This document shows positions 53,689 through 62,794 of a DNA stretch of 64,000 nucleotides, piece by piece. The DNA comes from Thermococcus profundus (GTDB lineage: Archaea > Methanobacteriota_B > Thermococci > Thermococcales > Thermococcaceae): NCBI RefSeq assembly GCF_002214585.1, contig NZ_CP014862.1, forward strand, positions 620,001 through 684,000, read 5' to 3'. Every line of letters begins with the position of its first letter. Within the stretch, counting starts at the first letter, position 1. The notes under the pieces were generated by a model, which worked only from the letters and a program-made list of their open reading frames with translations, had not been told where the DNA came from and did no database searches. The translations under genes and the position numbers were made by a program.

Positions 53689-54572
53689 CTCAGCCCCCTC
53701 CCGGTGAGCTTCAGGAAAACGTCCTCCAGGGTAGGCTCCTCCACCCGTATGCTCTTGATCTCGCTCCCAGCACTCACGAGCGCTTCAACGAGCCTCGGTA
53801 GGACTTCCCTCGCGTTCTCCACGGCCACTCTGATGTAGTTCTCCCCTTCTATCGCCCGGAACTCTTTCTTGAGGAGCTGAACTCCCCTCAGGATCCCCTC
53901 AACGTGAATTACACTCTCACTGCCCGCCGTCCTCTTGAGCTCCTCCGGGGTTCCAACTGCTATCACCTTCCCCTCGTTCATTATGGCCACCCTATCGGCG
54001 AGCTCTTCTGCCTCTTCCATGTAGTGGGTTGCCAGCAGAACAGTTTTTCCCTCGTCCCTGAACCCCCTGATGATATCCCACAGCTCCCTCCTAGAAGGAA
54101 CGTCGAGGCCCACGGAGGGTTCGTCTAGAATGAGGATTTTGGGTTCGTAGAGGAGCGCTACGGCCAGGTTTAGCCTCCTCCTGAAGCCGCCGCTCAGCTC
54201 CTTCGCCCTCTTCTTTGGTGGAAGCTTGAGCCTCCCGATGAGATCCCCTACCCTCTCGCCGGGAACGTTGTAGAGGTCGGCATAAAAGCCGAGGTTTTCC
54301 TCGACGGTAAGAAGATCGTAGGCCAGGCTCTCCTGGGGTACGTAGCCGATAAAGCGGGCCGTCTTTTTGGATAGGGGCTCGCCGAACACTTTAACCGCGC
54401 CAGAGTCGTAGGCAAGGCCCTCAGCCAGAATCCTTATCAGCGTCGTCTTTCCAGCCCCGTTTGGGCCCAGAAGGGCGAATGTTTCTCCCTCCTCAACCTC
54501 AAGGTCTATCCCCTTCAGGGCCTGAAAGTTGCCGTAGCTTTTCTTCAGGCCCCTGATCTCAATTGCCCTCAA
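53685..54572 (-). CDS. ABC transporter ATPase partner of the ABC-2 permease
   Basis: The 295-residue ATPase has Walker A GPNGAGKTTL, LSGGFRRRLNLAVALLYEP and LILDEPSVGLD, plus a C-terminal domain of the drug-exporter type. The start is TTG at 54572: GGTGA lies five bases upstream (in a doubled GGTGAGGTGA) and the frame has a stop just before. A TATA-like GATATAAAA lies at about 54606-54613 upstream. Confidence 0.87.
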   Translation of the reverse strand: MRAIEIRGLKKSYGNFQALKGIDLEVEEGETFALLGPNGAGKTTLIRILAEGLAYDSGAVKVFGEPLSKKTARFIGYVPQESLAYDLLTVEENLGFYADLYNVPGERVGDLIGRLKLPPKKRAKELSGGFRRRLNLAVALLYEPKILILDEPSVGLDVPSRRELWDIIRGFRDEGKTVLLATHYMEEAEELADRVAIMNEGKVIAVGTPEELKRTAGSESVIHVEGILRGVQLLKKEFRAIEGENYIRVAVENAREVLPRLVEALVSAGSEIKSIRVEEPTLEDVFLKLTGRGLR

Positions 54573-54745
54573 TCACCTCACCTGTAATCTAAACCGCTCT
54601 CATGGGATATAAAACCTAACGAAACTCTGTGGTTCAGAACGGCCTCGGCTAACCCTCTTCTCCTCACCGCTCAGCGTGGCTAACGCTCGTCATCGGCCTT
54701 CTTAATTTTGGAGAACCCTTTTAAAAAGAAACCGGAAAATTCACC

Positions 54746-54803
54746 GGGGGATGAAGAGCGTTTACCGGTCTGATTCGCTACCGGATGAAGAGACTGGCAC
54801 TGG
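54746..54803 (+). ncRNA. Candidate C/D box sRNA
   Basis: A TATA box (TTTTAAAAA, about 54719-54727) lies about 25 bases before GGGGATGA at 54747-54754 (box C-like). The rest has CTGA at 54770-54773 (D'), GGATGA at 54783-54788 (C') and CTGG at 54800-54803 in place of D. The spacing, 15 and 11 bases between boxes, is not perfect and D is imperfect. The position of the start relative to the TATA box is the main support. Confidence 0.25.
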
Positions 54804-54837
54804 CAGACCCCAACAAGAGAAAAGAAAAGGGATTGGT

Positions 54838-56346
54838 TCAGTAGTCGACCTCTCCCTTCTCCTTGAGCTCCCTGTACATCCTCCAGGTGATTATCGGCTT
54901 CTTAGCCGCCAGAACGTCGTCCACCCTTCTCACTGCCGTGTTGTGCGGGGCCTCCTTGACGATTTCCGGATTCGTGTAGGCCTCCTCGCTTATCTTCTTG
55001 AGGGCCTCAACGTAGGCGTCGAGCTCCTCCTTGCTCACCGTCTCAGTCGGCTCAATCATGAGGGCCTCATGGACTATCAGCGGGAAGTATATGGTCGGTG
55101 CGTGTAATCCGAAGTCGAGGAGCCTCTTGGCAACGTCAAGAGCCTTAACGCCAGTCTCCTTCTTCATAGGCTCGGCTGAGAAGACAGTCTCGTGCTTCCT
55201 GAGCTCCTTCCCCGGAAGCTCGTAGCCCCTCGTTCCATTAAGCTTCCGGGTGATGTAGTTGGCGTTGAGAACCGCTATCTCGCTGGCCTCCCTCAGGCCT
55301 TCCCTTCCCATTATCTTTAGGTAGGTCAGGGCCCGAACCATTACGGCGAAGTTGCCGTAGAGTTCCTTCACCTTGCCTATGCTCTTCGGAACATCGTAGT
55401 CGAGATAGTAGCGGTCGTTCTCCTCATCGTAGCTAACCAGCGGAACCGGCAGGTAGTCCTTGAGGAAGTCCTTAACACCAACCGGACCGCTTCCAGGGCC
55501 GCCTCCGCCGTGCGGCGTCGAGAACGTCTTGTGGAGGTTGAGGTGGACGACGTCGAAGCCCATATCGCCGGGCCTGACCTTTCCAAGGACTGCGTTTAGG
55601 TTGGCCCCATCGTAGTAGAGCAGACCACCGGCTTTGTGAATGATCTTGGCAATCTCAAGTATCTCGTCCTCGAAGATGCCGAGGGTGTTCGGGTTGGTCA
55701 GCATCAAACCTGCCGTTCTCTCGCTCACCGCGTTCTCAAGGGCCTCAAGGTCAACGGTTCCGTTCTCGTTGGAGGGTATCTCAATGACCTTGAAGCCGGC
55801 CATGGCAGAGGAAGCGGGGTTGGTTCCGTGGGCGGAATCCGGAACTATCATCTCAGTCCTCTGCGTCTCCCCCCGGTCGAGGTGGTAGGCCCTTATTATA
55901 GAAACGCCGGTGAACTCGCCGTTGGCTCCAGCGGCGGGCTGGAGGGTGAAGCGGTCCATTCCGGTTATTTCCTTCAGCCACCCCTCGAGCTCCCACATCA
56001 CTTTAAGCGCTCCCTGAACGGTTCTTTCGTCCTGGTACGGGTGGATGTAGGCAACACCCGGATGGGAGGCTATTTCCTCGTTTATCTTGGGGTTGTACTT
56101 CATGGTGCACGAACCGAGAGGATAGATGCCAGAATCGACGCCGTAGTTCATCTCGCTTAGGCGAGTGTAGTGCTTGACTACCTCCGGCTCGCTCAGCTCT
56201 GGGAGGTTGAGTGGGCTCTTTCTCCTAAGCTTCTCGGGAATCTCAACCTCAACGTCCTCGATCGGCTGTGGGAGGGTGTAGCCGATCCTCCCGGAGCGTG
56301 AGAGTTCAAAGATGGTTGGCTCATCCCATTTGGCCTGGCGGAACAT
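54838..56346 (-). CDS. gcvPB: Glycine dehydrogenase (decarboxylating) subunit 2
   Basis: The 502-residue PLP enzyme half carries the lysine in [25 protein letters not shown]. With subunit 1 it forms the P-protein of the glycine cleavage system. The ATG at 56346 follows GGTGATTGAG; a GTG at 56355 is part of that site. The preceding vapC stop lies two bases upstream, so the toxin gene and gcvPB are co-transcribed. Confidence 0.95.
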   Translation of the reverse strand: MFRQAKWDEPTIFELSRSGRIGYTLPQPIEDVEVEIPEKLRRKSPLNLPELSEPEVVKHYTRLSEMNYGVDSGIYPLGSCTMKYNPKINEEIASHPGVAYIHPYQDERTVQGALKVMWELEGWLKEITGMDRFTLQPAAGANGEFTGVSIIRAYHLDRGETQRTEMIVPDSAHGTNPASSAMAGFKVIEIPSNENGTVDLEALENAVSERTAGLMLTNPNTLGIFEDEILEIAKIIHKAGGLLYYDGANLNAVLGKVRPGDMGFDVVHLNLHKTFSTPHGGGGPGSGPVGVKDFLKDYLPVPLVSYDEENDRYYLDYDVPKSIGKVKELYGNFAVMVRALTYLKIMGREGLREASEIAVLNANYITRKLNGTRGYELPGKELRKHETVFSAEPMKKETGVKALDVAKRLLDFGLHAPTIYFPLIVHEALMIEPTETVSKEELDAYVEALKKISEEAYTNPEIVKEAPHNTAVRRVDDVLAAKKPIITWRMYRELKEKGEVDY

Positions 56347-56347
56347 C

Positions 56348-56839
56348 TCAATCACCTTCCCCCAGCTTTATAACGTCAACAATCCCAACGTCAAAATCTC
56401 CGTTTAGGGTGAAAATCTTCCTAATACCAAACTTCAGGGCCGTGGCAAGGATCAGGGCATCGTTCGGGAGGAGGCGGTGCTTTTCCATCAGCTCGTTGGC
56501 GATCTTCACGGTTTCTTCGTCAACTTCGAGCACCGTTAAATCACCCTGCATCAGGCCGCCAAGCAGGAAGTTTGTATAGAATGCTCTGTAGTATTCCAGT
56601 AGCTCTTCGTTCTTCTTGAGCTCTCTCTTGACGTCAAATGCCGAGTAGCGGCCCTTTTCTTCCACGTACTTTGCTGCTATGAGCTGGAAGGCTACCTCGC
56701 TGAAGATTATCGGGTTTATTGCCAACTGGTGCTCTCTCACTAGCCCTCCAAGCTTCTCCTTAACCTTCTCGTTGCCGCGGAGGAGCTCGAGTATGACGTT
56801 GCTGTCAACGAGAACCCGCTCTCTCAAGGACGTAGTCAT
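56348..56839 (-). CDS. vapC: PIN-domain toxin (VapC family)
   Basis: The 163-residue PIN-domain RNase-like protein has the aspartate in [15 protein letters not shown] (D12), a glutamate in FSEVAFQL and the late [13 protein letters not shown]. The ATG at 56839 follows GGAGGAGGCCTACT. Its start overlaps the antitoxin gene by 35 bases. It lies between the two glycine dehydrogenase genes, sharing their strand and spacing. Confidence 0.87.
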   Translation of the reverse strand: MTTSLRERVLVDSNVILELLRGNEKVKEKLGGLVREHQLAINPIIFSEVAFQLIAAKYVEEKGRYSAFDVKRELKKNEELLEYYRAFYTNFLLGGLMQGDLTVLEVDEETVKIANELMEKHRLLPNDALILATALKFGIRKIFTLNGDFDVGIVDVIKLGEGD

Positions 56840-57008
56840 AGTAGGCCTCCTCCAGCTCCTTGATCCCTATTTTTCTCTGCTTCAGTATGCCAAAGCTGGC
56901 CTCAATAAAATCCCTGATGACCTCCACTTTGACCCTCTCACCATCCTTCAGGTTGAGTGGTTTGACGGGTTTTATAACACCCCCCTGGTATACGGCCTCA
57001 ACGGGCAT
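56805..57008 (-). CDS. DUF104-type antitoxin (VapB-like)
   Basis: The 67-residue protein has the DUF104/AF2212-like stretch VEAVYQGGVIKPVKPLNLKDGERVKVEV and a helical C-terminus. It is the typical partner of archaeal PIN toxins. It starts at ATG 57008 after AGGTGGGAGA, nine bases after the subunit 1 stop. Confidence 0.83.
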   Translation of the reverse strand: MPVEAVYQGGVIKPVKPLNLKDGERVKVEVIRDFIEASFGILKQRKIGIKELEEAYYDYVLERAGSR

Positions 57009-57017
57009 TCTCCCACC

Positions 57018-58373
57018 TCACAGCTCCGCCTCGCCTATTATCTCCTTTAGAGCACCGATGAGACCATCAACCCACTCCTTTCTCGTGGTTTCGGTAGCGG
57101 CGAAGAGCGTGGTCTCTCCAAGCTCCGGGAAGTGCTCTCCGAGGTAGTAGCCGCCGTGGATTCCTTTTTCAAGGAGCCTCTCGTGGATAACGCTGTAGGG
57201 AACCTCAAACTTAACCGGAACATCCTTGAAGTTGATGCCCTCAAAGGGAACCTCCGCAACCTCACCGAGGCGCTTCTTCAGGTATGCAGTGTTCTTGAGG
57301 ATGACCTCGCCGAGCTCCCTAATTCCCTTTGGCCCTAGGGTAGCGAGATGGATGGCGGCGGCAACGGCAACGAGGGCCTCGTTTGAGCATATGTTCGACG
57401 TTGCTTTGGCCCTTCTTATGTGCTGCTCCCTCGTCTGGAGCGTCATCACGAAGGCCCTCTTTCCGTCCGCGTCCTTCGTCATGCCGATTATTCTTCCCGG
57501 CATCTGCCTTATCAGCTTCCTGTCGTTTCTAACCGCGAAGATACCGGCTCTGGGCCCGCCGAAGTTCATGGGGTTGCCGAAGTAGGCCGCTTCACCGACA
57601 ACGATGTCTGCCCCAAGTTCTCCCGGTGCCTCGACTATTCCGAGTATCGTCGGATCTACGCCGACCACAAATAGCGCGCCAGCATCGTGGGCAATCTCCC
57701 CGATCTCCCTTAAGTTCTCCTCTAGGAGGCCGAAGAAGTTCGGCATCTCGACGTAAACGCCTGCGGCTCCCTTAACTGCCTCCTTGAGCTTCTCAACGTC
57801 CATCTGGCCCCTCTCGTCCCAGGGAACCTCTACCGTCTCAAGGGCCGGGCCGGCCGTGTAGGTCTTGAGGACGAGCTTTTTCTCGGGGCTTAGGGCCTTC
57901 GGAACGACGAACTTTTTCCTCTTCGTAACGCGGGCGCTCATCAGGGCCGCTTCCGCCATCGCCGTTCCCCAGTCGTACATCGAGGAGTTCACGATGGGAA
58001 GGCCTACGAGCTCGGCTATGAGGCTCTGGTACTCGAAGAGTGCCTGGAGCATGCCTTGGCTTACCTCGGGCTGATATGGAGTGTAGGCCGTGAGGAACTC
58101 GCTCCTCTCGATGAGGTACTTGACGTGTGCAGGGACGTAGTGGAAGTATGTCCCAGCTCCCAGAAAGCTCGGCATCTCGAGGACTATCTTGTTTTTGCTC
58201 AACGTCTTGTTGAGCTCCGTGAAGACCTCGTATTCGCTCTTCCCCTCTGGGAGGTTGAACTCCTTTGCCATTCCCTCAGGGACGTCGGAGAAGAGGTCTT
58301 CAATCGAGGTGAACCCGATCTCTTTCAGCATCTCATCCTTATGGGCCAGGTTGGGAAGGTAGTGTTTGCCCAT
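57018..58373 (-). CDS. gcvPA: Glycine dehydrogenase (decarboxylating) subunit 1
   Basis: The 451-residue protein is the N-terminal half of the glycine cleavage P-protein: [38 protein letters not shown] and the late [20 protein letters not shown]. The ATG at 58373 has GGTGATCAAG upstream; the frame to 58463 is rejected. A TATA box (GCATATATTACC, about 58421-58432) precedes it. The operon is gcvPA, antitoxin, toxin, gcvPB. Confidence 0.95.
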   Translation of the reverse strand: MGKHYLPNLAHKDEMLKEIGFTSIEDLFSDVPEGMAKEFNLPEGKSEYEVFTELNKTLSKNKIVLEMPSFLGAGTYFHYVPAHVKYLIERSEFLTAYTPYQPEVSQGMLQALFEYQSLIAELVGLPIVNSSMYDWGTAMAEAALMSARVTKRKKFVVPKALSPEKKLVLKTYTAGPALETVEVPWDERGQMDVEKLKEAVKGAAGVYVEMPNFFGLLEENLREIGEIAHDAGALFVVGVDPTILGIVEAPGELGADIVVGEAAYFGNPMNFGGPRAGIFAVRNDRKLIRQMPGRIIGMTKDADGKRAFVMTLQTREQHIRRAKATSNICSNEALVAVAAAIHLATLGPKGIRELGEVILKNTAYLKKRLGEVAEVPFEGINFKDVPVKFEVPYSVIHERLLEKGIHGGYYLGEHFPELGETTLFAATETTRKEWVDGLIGALKEIIGEAEL

Positions 58374-58522
58374 CTTGATCACCCTTTGAGCTTTAAGATG
58401 CTCGTTGAAAATTGAAGTACCGGTAATATATGCTTTGTGGCCCAGTGAACTTGGTTGGGGCAATGAACAAAGATGGGTATCTCTTGCGTTAAAGCTTTAA
58501 AAACCGGCTCCACCCCAGTTTT

Positions 58523-59119
58523 ATGGGCGGGAAAAAGGGATTCGTGCTGGTGCTGGTTTTTCTAGTACTGGGAAGTGGCTGTCTGGGAGGCGGAGGGGAT
58601 AATTTAAAACATGGGCCTGGAACCGTCCCGTGGATACCCGATGGAAGGATAGACCCGGGGGAGTACACGGTGCGGAAGAACTCCGATGGCATGTCCATAT
58701 ACCTCCGCGCTGAGAACGACACCCTCTACGTCGCTATCTCCTCCGAGACCCGGGGCTGGGTGGCAATCGGCTTTGGAGGCGGGCCTGGCATGAAAAATAC
58801 AGACATCGTGATAGCCTACGTCCTGCCCAACGGAACCGTCGAAATAAGGGATTCCTACTCAACGGGCTTTTCCGGGCCTCACAATCCGGACACGTTCCTC
58901 GGGGGACGCGATGATATAGCATCTTACGGCGGGCGGGAAAACGAGAACGGGACCGTTGTGGAGTTTTCACGGCCCCTGAAAACCGGCGACGAATACGATT
59001 ATCCCGTACCCATTGGAAGGCCTTTCAGGGTGATTTGGGCCTACGGACCAACTGATGATTTTCAATCGATGCACATAAAAGCGGGGCACGTTTATGTAAC
59101 GCTGGAGGGAGAGGGATGA
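58523..59119 (+). CDS. DOMON-like lipoprotein
   Basis: The 198-residue protein has a lipobox LVLGSGCLGGGG and a DOMON-type beta domain (WIPDGRIDPGEYTVRK, GWVAIGFGGGPGMKNTDIVIAYVLPNG). DOMON domains bind haem or sugar. The ATG at 58523 lies about 25 bases from TTTAAAAA, giving a leaderless message. Its last codons overlap the HAD gene by four bases. Confidence 0.8.
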   Translation: MGGKKGFVLVLVFLVLGSGCLGGGGDNLKHGPGTVPWIPDGRIDPGEYTVRKNSDGMSIYLRAENDTLYVAISSETRGWVAIGFGGGPGMKNTDIVIAYVLPNGTVEIRDSYSTGFSGPHNPDTFLGGRDDIASYGGRENENGTVVEFSRPLKTGDEYDYPVPIGRPFRVIWAYGPTDDFQSMHIKAGHVYVTLEGEG

Positions 59120-59793
59120 TAATAGCTTTCGACTTCGACGGAACTCTTGCCGATACCTACTCATGCATCGAGGAGGCCTTCAAGCGCGCCCTGGAGAGGC
59201 GCTACCGCTGGCTTCCCGGAAAGGCTCTCTGGGCTAAAATTTTGGCTAAGATCGAGCTCCAGTTCGAGAGGCCCTCTTTCGGGAAGCACAAGAAGAAGGG
59301 CAAGCCACCTTTCTTCCTCAGGACTAAGTTCTTTGAAACCTGGTTCGAAGAGAGGGCGAAGCTGACGAAGCCGATAGACGATTCCCCGGAGCTGTTGAAG
59401 AAGCTCAAAGAAGAGGGCCACACCGTCATCTCCTTCTCTGCGGAGGACTTCATAGACGGCATGAAGGTCAGGAGGCTTAAGGAGATGGGGATCTACGACC
59501 TCTTCGACGATGTGATAGTCTTTGGCAGGGAGCTGACGATAGACGAGGCGTTCAAGCTTGTCCGCGAGAAATACGGGGATGATATCTTCATCTGGGTGGA
59601 CGACAAGCCCTGGCGCTTCATAGGGCACGGCGATGAAAACACCGAGTACGTCTGGTACTACTTCCCCTTCACGGCGAAGTTCGTGGAGAAAAATAGGGAG
59701 CGTTTGGCTCTGATCCCTCACCTGCACGTGGTAAGGGATCTCTGGAGCATCTTCGACGTGATAGAGAGGGTCAAGCAGGAGCGCTCAGTCTGA
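59116..59793 (+). CDS. HAD superfamily phosphatase-like protein
   Basis: The 225-residue protein starts with IIAFDFDGTLADTYS (nucleophile D6, acid D8), then SFSAEDFI and FIWVDDKPWRF for the later motifs. The substrate is unknown. The start overlaps the lipoprotein stop (ATGA). The end overlaps the convergent small gene by nine bases. Confidence 0.82.
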   Translation: MIIAFDFDGTLADTYSCIEEAFKRALERRYRWLPGKALWAKILAKIELQFERPSFGKHKKKGKPPFFLRTKFFETWFEERAKLTKPIDDSPELLKKLKEEGHTVISFSAEDFIDGMKVRRLKEMGIYDLFDDVIVFGRELTIDEAFKLVREKYGDDIFIWVDDKPWRFIGHGDENTEYVWYYFPFTAKFVEKNRERLALIPHLHVVRDLWSIFDVIERVKQERSV

Positions 59794-60069
59794 GTCGGCG
59801 TTGGTGTACTCCACAGTGTCCTCTATGAACTCGTCAAACGTCTCTTTGTCCGTTTTTTCGAGCTCGAATGTGAACTCCCTCCCGAGGGACCACCTAACGG
59901 CCACGTGCCCCTTTTCCCCCTCAACGATGACTATCCCGAAGGGAAGGTCGCCGGCCCAGTGGTGCTTTGTAAAGGAAACGTCAAAACCCCTCTTTTTGAG
60001 CTCCTCAAGGATTACCTCCTGGGTCTTGTGGGGCCCGTAGGGACTCCTCGCTTTTCCAATGTAATACAT
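59785..60069 (-). CDS. Small protein of unknown function
   Basis: The 94-residue protein has mixed strands and helices (ARSPYGPHKTQEVILEELKKRGFDVSF, GIVIVEGEKGHVAVRWSLG). The ATG at 60069 lacks an obvious ribosome binding site, and it may be leaderless. The composition is typical of coding DNA in the region. Family unknown. Confidence 0.6.
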   Translation of the reverse strand: MYYIGKARSPYGPHKTQEVILEELKKRGFDVSFTKHHWAGDLPFGIVIVEGEKGHVAVRWSLGREFTFELEKTDKETFDEFIEDTVEYTNADSD

Positions 60070-60176
60070 TCTTACCCACCAGTGTATAGTTTGGGGCAGG
60101 ATTTAAAATCTTTTCGGTTTCCCTAACAAGTTTAGAGGGAACAACGTTTTAAAGAGTGCCTTCGTAGGGGGGTTCG

Positions 60177-61796
60177 ATGAGGTGGAAGAAACTATCACCC
60201 CTGGTACTCCTCCCTTCACTCGTCTTTCTCATCCTGTTCTTCTACTACCCCATAGTCCTGATCCTAGAGGATGGACTCTCCCCGGGGGCCCTGATGGATG
60301 TAATCGGGGACTCCTACTACCGGAGGGTGATCCTCTTCACGTTCGAACAGGCGGTTGCCTCGACCCTCCTGACGCTCGCGCTCGGCTTGCCCGGGGCGTA
60401 CATCTTCGCCAAATACGACTTTCCGGGAAAGCGCTTTTTGAGGGCCCTCCTAACAGTTCCCTTTGTTATGCCGAGCATAATGGTGGCCCTCGGGTTTATC
60501 GTACTCTTCGGGAGAAATGGTGTGATAACCAACCTCATCGGGCACGATCCCGGGATAATCTACTCGTGGAAGGGAATACTCCTCGCCCACGCCTTCTACA
60601 ACTTTCCTGTCGTCGTGAGGATGGTCTCAGCTCTATGGCAGAGGATAAACCCCCACTACGAGGAGGCCGCCATGAGCCTTGGGGCGAGGGGCTTTACCCT
60701 CTTCAGAAAGGTGACGCTGCCGATGCTCTACCCAGGAATATTCGCCTCGGCGATGTTGACTTTTATCTTCTCCTTCCTCAGCTTCTCGATCCCGCTCATA
60801 ATCGGCGGCTACCGCTACGCGACGATCGAGGTGGCAATATTCACAGAGATAATGACCCTTCTCGACTTCAGGAGGGGCTCTGCCCTTGCCGTGATTCAGC
60901 TCTTGCTCAGCTTCACCTTCATGTACATCTACCTAAAGAGCCTTGAGAGGTATTCAAAGGCAGAAGAGCAGAGGATCTTCCAAAAGGCGAGACGTATAAC
61001 TCCTGGGGAGCTCCTTGGGATCAAGGGAGCTTTGATCGTCGGGTACTCTCTAATCGTGGGGCTCTTCATCCTGGCCCCACTTCTGGCGATAATCTATGAA
61101 TCTTTCACCTACGGGGGGAGGTTTACCCTTCAGTGGTACAGCCACCTGTTCGATTCCAGGTACAACCCGATGTTCGCCTCGGACAGCCTGCATGCAATAG
61201 GGTACACCTTTGTTTTCGGCTTCTCAACTGTCGTGCTTGGCCTTTTGGTTGCCCTTCCGATAGCATACTCCATGAGGAGGTGGAGCTTTCCAGGGAAGAG
61301 GCTTTTTGACACCGCCGTCATGCTGCCCCTAGGCTCCTCTGCAATCGTTATAGGGCTTGGCTACATAAAGGCGTTCCATCGGGAGCCCCTCCAGCTTATA
61401 GGAAGCCCTTACCTCATAGTCTTTGCCCACACGGTGATAGCATATCCCTTCGTCCTGAGGGCATTGTCAGCGTCGCTCGGAAAGATAAAGAGGAACCTGC
61501 GGGAAGCGGCAATGAGCTTGGGTGCGAGGGATCTAACGGCCTTCCTGAAGGTTGAGCTTCCATTAGCCGCTGGGGGGCTTCTCGTGGGAGCGATCTTCGC
61601 CTTCGCCATGAGCATAGCCGAACTCGGTGCAACCTACATGATCTACCGGCCTGAGTACACCACGGTTACGATAGCGATATACAAGTACATCGGGACGAGG
61701 CAGTTCGGGCCCGCGTCGGCGATGGCCGTTGTACTTATGGCCGTAAGCCTCGCTGGCTTCCTCCTTATCGAGAGGACGGGTGAGGAGATATGGTAG
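60177..61796 (+). CDS. thiP: Thiamine-type ABC transporter permease (ThiP-like)
   Basis: The 539-residue permease is two fused six-helix halves, each with an EAA loop: EEAAMSLGARGFTLFRKVTLPML and REAAMSLGARDLTAFLKVELPL. The layout is that of ThiP and iron permeases; the binding protein downstream makes thiamine more likely. GGGGGG lies before the ATG at 60177, with TATA-like GTTTTAAAG at about 60146-60154. Confidence 0.85.
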   Translation: MRWKKLSPLVLLPSLVFLILFFYYPIVLILEDGLSPGALMDVIGDSYYRRVILFTFEQAVASTLLTLALGLPGAYIFAKYDFPGKRFLRALLTVPFVMPSIMVALGFIVLFGRNGVITNLIGHDPGIIYSWKGILLAHAFYNFPVVVRMVSALWQRINPHYEEAAMSLGARGFTLFRKVTLPMLYPGIFASAMLTFIFSFLSFSIPLIIGGYRYATIEVAIFTEIMTLLDFRRGSALAVIQLLLSFTFMYIYLKSLERYSKAEEQRIFQKARRITPGELLGIKGALIVGYSLIVGLFILAPLLAIIYESFTYGGRFTLQWYSHLFDSRYNPMFASDSLHAIGYTFVFGFSTVVLGLLVALPIAYSMRRWSFPGKRLFDTAVMLPLGSSAIVIGLGYIKAFHREPLQLIGSPYLIVFAHTVIAYPFVLRALSASLGKIKRNLREAAMSLGARDLTAFLKVELPLAAGGLLVGAIFAFAMSIAELGATYMIYRPEYTTVTIAIYKYIGTRQFGPASAMAVVLMAVSLAGFLLIERTGEEIW

Positions 61797-62794
61797 AGGT
61801 AAGGCTCGAGGGAATCAGGCTCACGCGCGAGGGGTTCACCCTTGAGATACCTGAACTCGAAGTTAGGGACGGGGAGCTGATGACGCTCCTTGGACCGAGC
61901 GGATGCGGAAAGACGACGACGCTGAGGATAATAGCAGGGTTTGAAAGATCCGGGGGTAGGGTGTTCTTTGACGATGAGGACGTGACCGAGAAGGAGCCTT
62001 ACGAGAGGAACATCGGGATAGTCTTCCAAGACTACGCACTCTTCCCCCACATGACGGTATTTGAAAACGTTGCCTTCGGGCTCAGGTTGAAGAGGCTCCC
62101 GAAGAGCGAGATAGAAAGACGGGTGAGGGATGTCCTTGAACTCGTTGGATTAACCGGAATGGAGAACAGATATCCGGAACAGCTGAGCGGCGGCCAGCAG
62201 CAGAGGGTCGCCCTGGCAAGGGCGCTTGTGATAGAACCGAAGGTTCTCCTCCTCGATGAGCCCCTAAGCAACCTCGACGCTAAGATCAGGGAGAGGCTCA
62301 GGGGGGAGATAAAGAGGATCCAGCGGGAGACTGGCACTACAACCATCTACGTTACCCACGATCAGGAGGAGGCCATGGCAATAAGCGACAGAATAGCAGT
62401 GATGAAAGACGGGAGGATCCTCCAAGTTGGGGAGCCCCTTGAGCTGTACTACCACCCGAAGACCGAGTTCGTTGCGAGGTTCCTCGGAACCGCCAATATA
62501 CTCGAACTTGAGGCGGAAGGAGGCAAAGCTTCTCTTGGAAACCTGTGCTTCAGCCTGGGAGACGTTAGCGGAAGGGTGAAGGTGTTCTTCAGACCGGAGA
62601 GCGTGATGATAAGTGAGGGGGAGGACGCTGAGGTGGTTGGCTATGAGGTCCTTCCCGGGAGGATGAGGATGACCCTTGAGATTGAAGGCCAAAAAATAAC
62701 CGCCGAGAGACCCCTTCCGGAGCTCCCGTTCAGTCATAAAAAAGTGCCAAAAAAAGTGGGGGTAAAGATCCTGGAGTACTCAACTCTTCCTTGA
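61790..62794 (+). CDS. thiQ: Thiamine-type ABC transporter ATPase (ThiQ-like)
   Basis: The 334-residue ATPase has Walker A GPSGCGKTTT, signature LSGGQQQRVALARAL and LLLDEPLSNLD, plus a C-terminal TOBE-like domain. It overlaps thiP by seven bases, with GGTGAGGAGAT before the ATG. Its 3' end overlaps the convergent thiB by 15 bases. Confidence 0.85.
   Translation: MVEVRLEGIRLTREGFTLEIPELEVRDGELMTLLGPSGCGKTTTLRIIAGFERSGGRVFFDDEDVTEKEPYERNIGIVFQDYALFPHMTVFENVAFGLRLKRLPKSEIERRVRDVLELVGLTGMENRYPEQLSGGQQQRVALARALVIEPKVLLLDEPLSNLDAKIRERLRGEIKRIQRETGTTTIYVTHDQEEAMAISDRIAVMKDGRILQVGEPLELYYHPKTEFVARFLGTANILELEAEGGKASLGNLCFSLGDVSGRVKVFFRPESVMISEGEDAEVVGYEVLPGRMRMTLEIEGQKITAERPLPELPFSHKKVPKKVGVKILEYSTLP

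Noticed and set aside
60100-60176. TPP riboswitch before the thiamine permease
   Set aside because: The leader is too short (about 25 bases after the TATA box) and none of the conserved TPP riboswitch segments is visible.
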